A DNA stretch of 8,555 bases. Source: an uncultured Erysipelotrichaceae bacterium (GTDB taxonomy: Bacteria; Bacillota_I; Bacilli_A; Erysipelotrichales; Erysipelotrichaceae). Shown here piece by piece: positions 6,446 through 8,555 of this stretch. Within the stretch, counting starts at the first letter, position 1, and each line of letters begins with the position of its first letter. The translations under genes and the position numbers were made by a program. The notes under the pieces are model-generated. The model was not told where the DNA came from. It saw nothing but the letters and a program-made list of their open reading frames with translations, and did no database searches. Location of the stretch: contig CADBND010000200.1 of the NCBI GenBank assembly GCA_902795875.1, forward strand, positions 1 through 8,555, given 5' to 3'.

Positions 6446-6462
6446 TCGCAAGTCTCTTTTTT
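6428..6462. terminator. Strong Rho-independent terminator, overlaps the hypA 3' end, bidirectional
   Basis: A perfect 14-bp stem (arms 6428-6441 and 6446-6459) with loop ATGA is followed by T residues to 6462, giving a six-T run from 6457. The hypA stop codon (6443-6445) lies in the loop, so the left arm is coding. On the minus strand the complement of the left arm ends in a T-rich stretch, so it can also end the convergent flavoprotein gene, whose stop is at 6468-6470. Seen directly. Confidence 0.92.
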
Positions 6463-6467
6463 GGATA

Positions 6468-8555
6468 TTACTTGTTTCCTTTGAGAAGGATCTTGATCCC
6501 TCGTTTAGCGGCGTAGGGCAGGATCGCTTTGAGCTTTCCGTTTTCTGCCGTGTACATCTTCGAAGCGGCTGGCATGTCTCTGGACAGCTTGATCGCATCG
6601 AATTCACAGCGCGTCGTACACAGACCGCAGCCGATACAGCGGTTGGTGTCGACGTAGGTGGCACCGCATTCCAGACAGCGGGATGCTTCAGCCTTGACCT
6701 GTTCCTCACTGAGTGCGAGACGCAGATCTTCGTAGCTGTGCGCCGCATCACCGGGCTTCATTCCCGGTACCTGACGTTTTGCGTTGTCATAGGATTCGAT
6801 GGAGATGTCATCCCGGTCGAGTTCCTTGAACTGACGCAGGTCTCTGCCTATCGTCAGGGACTGTCCGTAATGGACAAAGCGGTTGATGGATACGAAACCT
6901 TCTCTGCCATCGGCGATGGCGTCGATCGCAAAGCGGGCTCCGCCGAAGATATCACCGCCGGCGAAGATGTCTTCTTCACCTGTCTGGCAGGTCGTAGGAT
7001 CGGCGATGACGGTGTTGCCGTTGCGGGTCTCTATCTTGGTGTCTTTGATCAGGTCGCCCCATACGGCAGCCTGGCCGATCGAAAGCAGTACGTGATCACA
7101 AGGTACAGTCTTGGTTTCGTTCTCATCGTAGATCGGATCGAAACGGCCTTCCTTGTTGTAGACCTGGACACATTGTTTCATGACGATGGCCTTGATCTTG
7201 CCGTCTTCCACCAGGATCTCTTTGGGACCCCAGCAGTTTTTGATGGTGACGCCTTCTTCCGTGGCTTCTTTGATCTCGTCTTTTGCGGCTGGCATCTCGT
7301 CCGGTCCTTCCAGACAGTACATTTCCACTTCGGAAGCACCGGCACGTAAAGCTGTACGGGCAACATCGATCGCGACATTTCCGCCACCGATGACGACCGT
7401 CTTACCGTCAAGCAGTTTGCCCATTTCCTTGTTGGCTTTTCTTAAGAAGTCGACACCGGTCATGGCGTATTCCTCGTTGGGGATGTTGGCTTTTCTGCCT
7501 GCCTGTAAGCCGATGGCGATATAGATCGCTTTGTAGCCCTGTTTCCTTAAGTCGGCGATGGTGATGTCTTTTCCGACTTCGATGCCGGTCTTTATTTCAG
7601 CACCCATCTGTCTGATGACGTCGATCTCAGCGTCGATGATGCTCTTTTCCAGACGGAAATTCGGGATACCGTATCTGAGCATGCCGCCCGGTTTTTCTTC
7701 TTTTTCGAATATCGTTACCGGATATCCCTGTTTCCTTAAGAAGAAGGCAGCGGAGAGTCCGGCCGGACCGGCTCCGATGATGGCGACTTTATAGTCATCC
7801 CACTGTTCGCCTACATCGTTGTAGCAGTTCGGGATATAGCGGTTCTCTTCCTTGAGTTCCTGGGCAGCGATGAACTTCTTGATCTCATCGATGGCAACAG
7901 GCTGGTCGATCGTGCCTCTGGTACATCTGTCTTCACAGCGCTTGTTACATACGGCACCGCAGACAGCCGGGAACGGGTTGTCCTGTTTGATCAGCTTGAG
8001 GGCATCCATGTATCTGCCGTCTTTGACCATATTGATATATCCCTGTACGGAAAGGTGTACCGGACATGCCGTCTTGCATGGAGCGGTACCGGTGTCGTAG
8101 ACGTTGATCTTGGCGTCTTCGCGGTAATTCTTGTTCCATTTGTCCTGACCCCATCTTTGCGCATCAGGAAGTTCGGTCTTGGGATAGGTGATAGAAGATC
8201 CGTCTTTCAGACAGAGCTTCTGACCGAGTTTTGCCGCACCGACCGGGCAGACTTCGACACATTTGCCGCAGGCGACACATTTGGATTTGTCGACATGGGC
8301 ACGGTAGGCGGATGCGGACATGTTCGGCGTGTTGAACAGCTGCGATGTCCTTAAGGCATTGCAGGTACCCGGCGAGCAGTTGCATATGCCGACGATCTTG
8401 TCTTCGCCGTCGAGGTTGGTGATCTGATGGACGTAGCCTTTTTCTTCGGAGCGTTTCAGGATCTCCATGACTTCATCGTAGGTGATGTAGTAGGCATCTT
8501 TATGAGTCTCGACGATATATTCGGCCATATCACCGACCGCCAGACACATGTAACC
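6468..8555 (-). CDS. Ferredoxin-GltD-type FAD/NAD(P)H oxidoreductase-ferredoxin fusion, 5' end missing
   Basis: A large iron-sulfur flavoprotein that should move electrons between NAD(P)H and ferredoxin-like or protein partners in the cytoplasm. At least 693 residues are visible from an in-frame Met codon at 8549. The frame stays open to the right edge, so the true start is probably outside. Numbering from that Met: Cys motif C56-x-C58-x4-C63; a 4Fe-4S ferredoxin motif C91-x2-C94-x2-C97-x3-C101-P; the GltD-type N-terminal cluster cysteines (C158, C162, C197, C201, C205, C209); FAD fold GAGPAG at 259-264; NAD(P)H fold GGGNVA at 388-393; second FAD contact AGGDIFGG at 530-537; and C-terminal C625/C628 plus C638-x2-C641-x2-C644-x3-C648. 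It resembles NfnB/SudA/GltD-like proteins fused to ferredoxins, and is not glutamate synthase itself since no GltB is nearby. It converges on the hyp operon and shares its terminator. The exact electron partners are unknown. Confidence 0.88.
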   Translation of the reverse strand, partial: GYMCLAVGDMAEYIVETHKDAYYITYDEVMEILKRSEEKGYVHQITNLDGEDKIVGICNCSPGTCNALRTSQLFNTPNMSASAYRAHVDKSKCVACGKCVEVCPVGAAKLGQKLCLKDGSSITYPKTELPDAQRWGQDKWNKNYREDAKINVYDTGTAPCKTACPVHLSVQGYINMVKDGRYMDALKLIKQDNPFPAVCGAVCNKRCEDRCTRGTIDQPVAIDEIKKFIAAQELKEENRYIPNCYNDVGEQWDDYKVAIIGAGPAGLSAAFFLRKQGYPVTIFEKEEKPGGMLRYGIPNFRLEKSIIDAEIDVIRQMGAEIKTGIEVGKDITIADLRKQGYKAIYIAIGLQAGRKANIPNEEYAMTGVDFLRKANKEMGKLLDGKTVVIGGGNVAIDVARTALRAGASEVEMYCLEGPDEMPAAKDEIKEATEEGVTIKNCWGPKEILVEDGKIKAIVMKQCVQVYNKEGRFDPIYDENETKTVPCDHVLLSIGQAAVWGDLIKDTKIETRNGNTVIADPTTCQTGEEDIFAGGDIFGGARFAIDAIADGREGFVSINRFVHYGQSLTIGRDLRQFKELDRDDISIESYDNAKRQVPGMKPGDAAHSYEDLRLALSEEQVKAEASRCLECGATYVDTNRCIGCGLCTTRCEFDAIKLSRDMPAASKMYTAENGKLKAILPYAAKRGIKILLKGNK

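Noticed and set aside
6738..7349. 203-codon plus-strand frame opposite the flavoprotein gene
   Set aside because: Antisense to clearly conserved FAD and NAD(P)H motifs, with no family features of its own.

Overview
The window looks like chromosomal DNA of an anaerobic, fermentative member of the Bacillota. Erysipelotrichales-like or Lachnospiraceae-like is my guess from gene content and style, and it is not proven. The signs are strong AGGAG-type ribosome binding sites, tightly packed operons with ATGA and TAATG overlaps, moderate GC, Cof-type HAD enzymes, a mannose-family PTS IIA, a MATE exporter, and a ferredoxin-fused GltD-type flavoprotein. There are no rRNA, tRNA, CRISPR or mobile-element signatures. 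Almost all of the sequence is coding; the only sizeable gap is about 130 bases at 4614-4744.

Region 1 (2-4181, plus strand) reads as one operon that enters from the left. It holds the 3' part of a tandem-HAD phosphatase, a medium-chain dehydrogenase that has lost the usual zinc ligands, a SIS-domain phosphosugar-binding protein (COG4821/UPF0309-like) and a MATE-family exporter. The first three fit handling of a sugar phosphate or polyol; the exporter is joined to them by a 1-base TAATG overlap. A perfect 11-bp hairpin (4182-4207) ends this operon and the next, convergent gene.

Region 2 (4209-4613, minus strand) is a lone mannose-family PTS EIIA domain protein with the phospho-acceptor His9 but an altered DLxGGTP loop. 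It appears to be monocistronic.

Region 3 (4745-6445, plus strand) is a three-gene nickel-metallochaperone operon, hypB1-hypB2-hypA, expressed divergently from the EIIA gene. It has two complete, overlapping HypB GTPase genes. One has canonical nucleotide-specificity motifs and the other has departed from them. A TATAAT promoter and a 6-5-6 inverted repeat over its -35 region lie upstream. No hydrogenase, urease or other nickel-enzyme gene is in view. A strong 14-bp hairpin terminator overlaps the end of hypA and also serves the convergent gene.

Region 4 (6468-8555, minus strand, running off the right edge) is a large iron-sulfur flavoprotein: ferredoxin motif, GltD-type FAD/NAD(P)H oxidoreductase and a second ferredoxin motif. 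It would move electrons between NAD(P)H and ferredoxin-like partners. Its position opposite the hyp operon makes a link to redox or hydrogen metabolism attractive, but this is inference. The most interesting points are the duplicated, diverged hypB pair and its missing nickel client.
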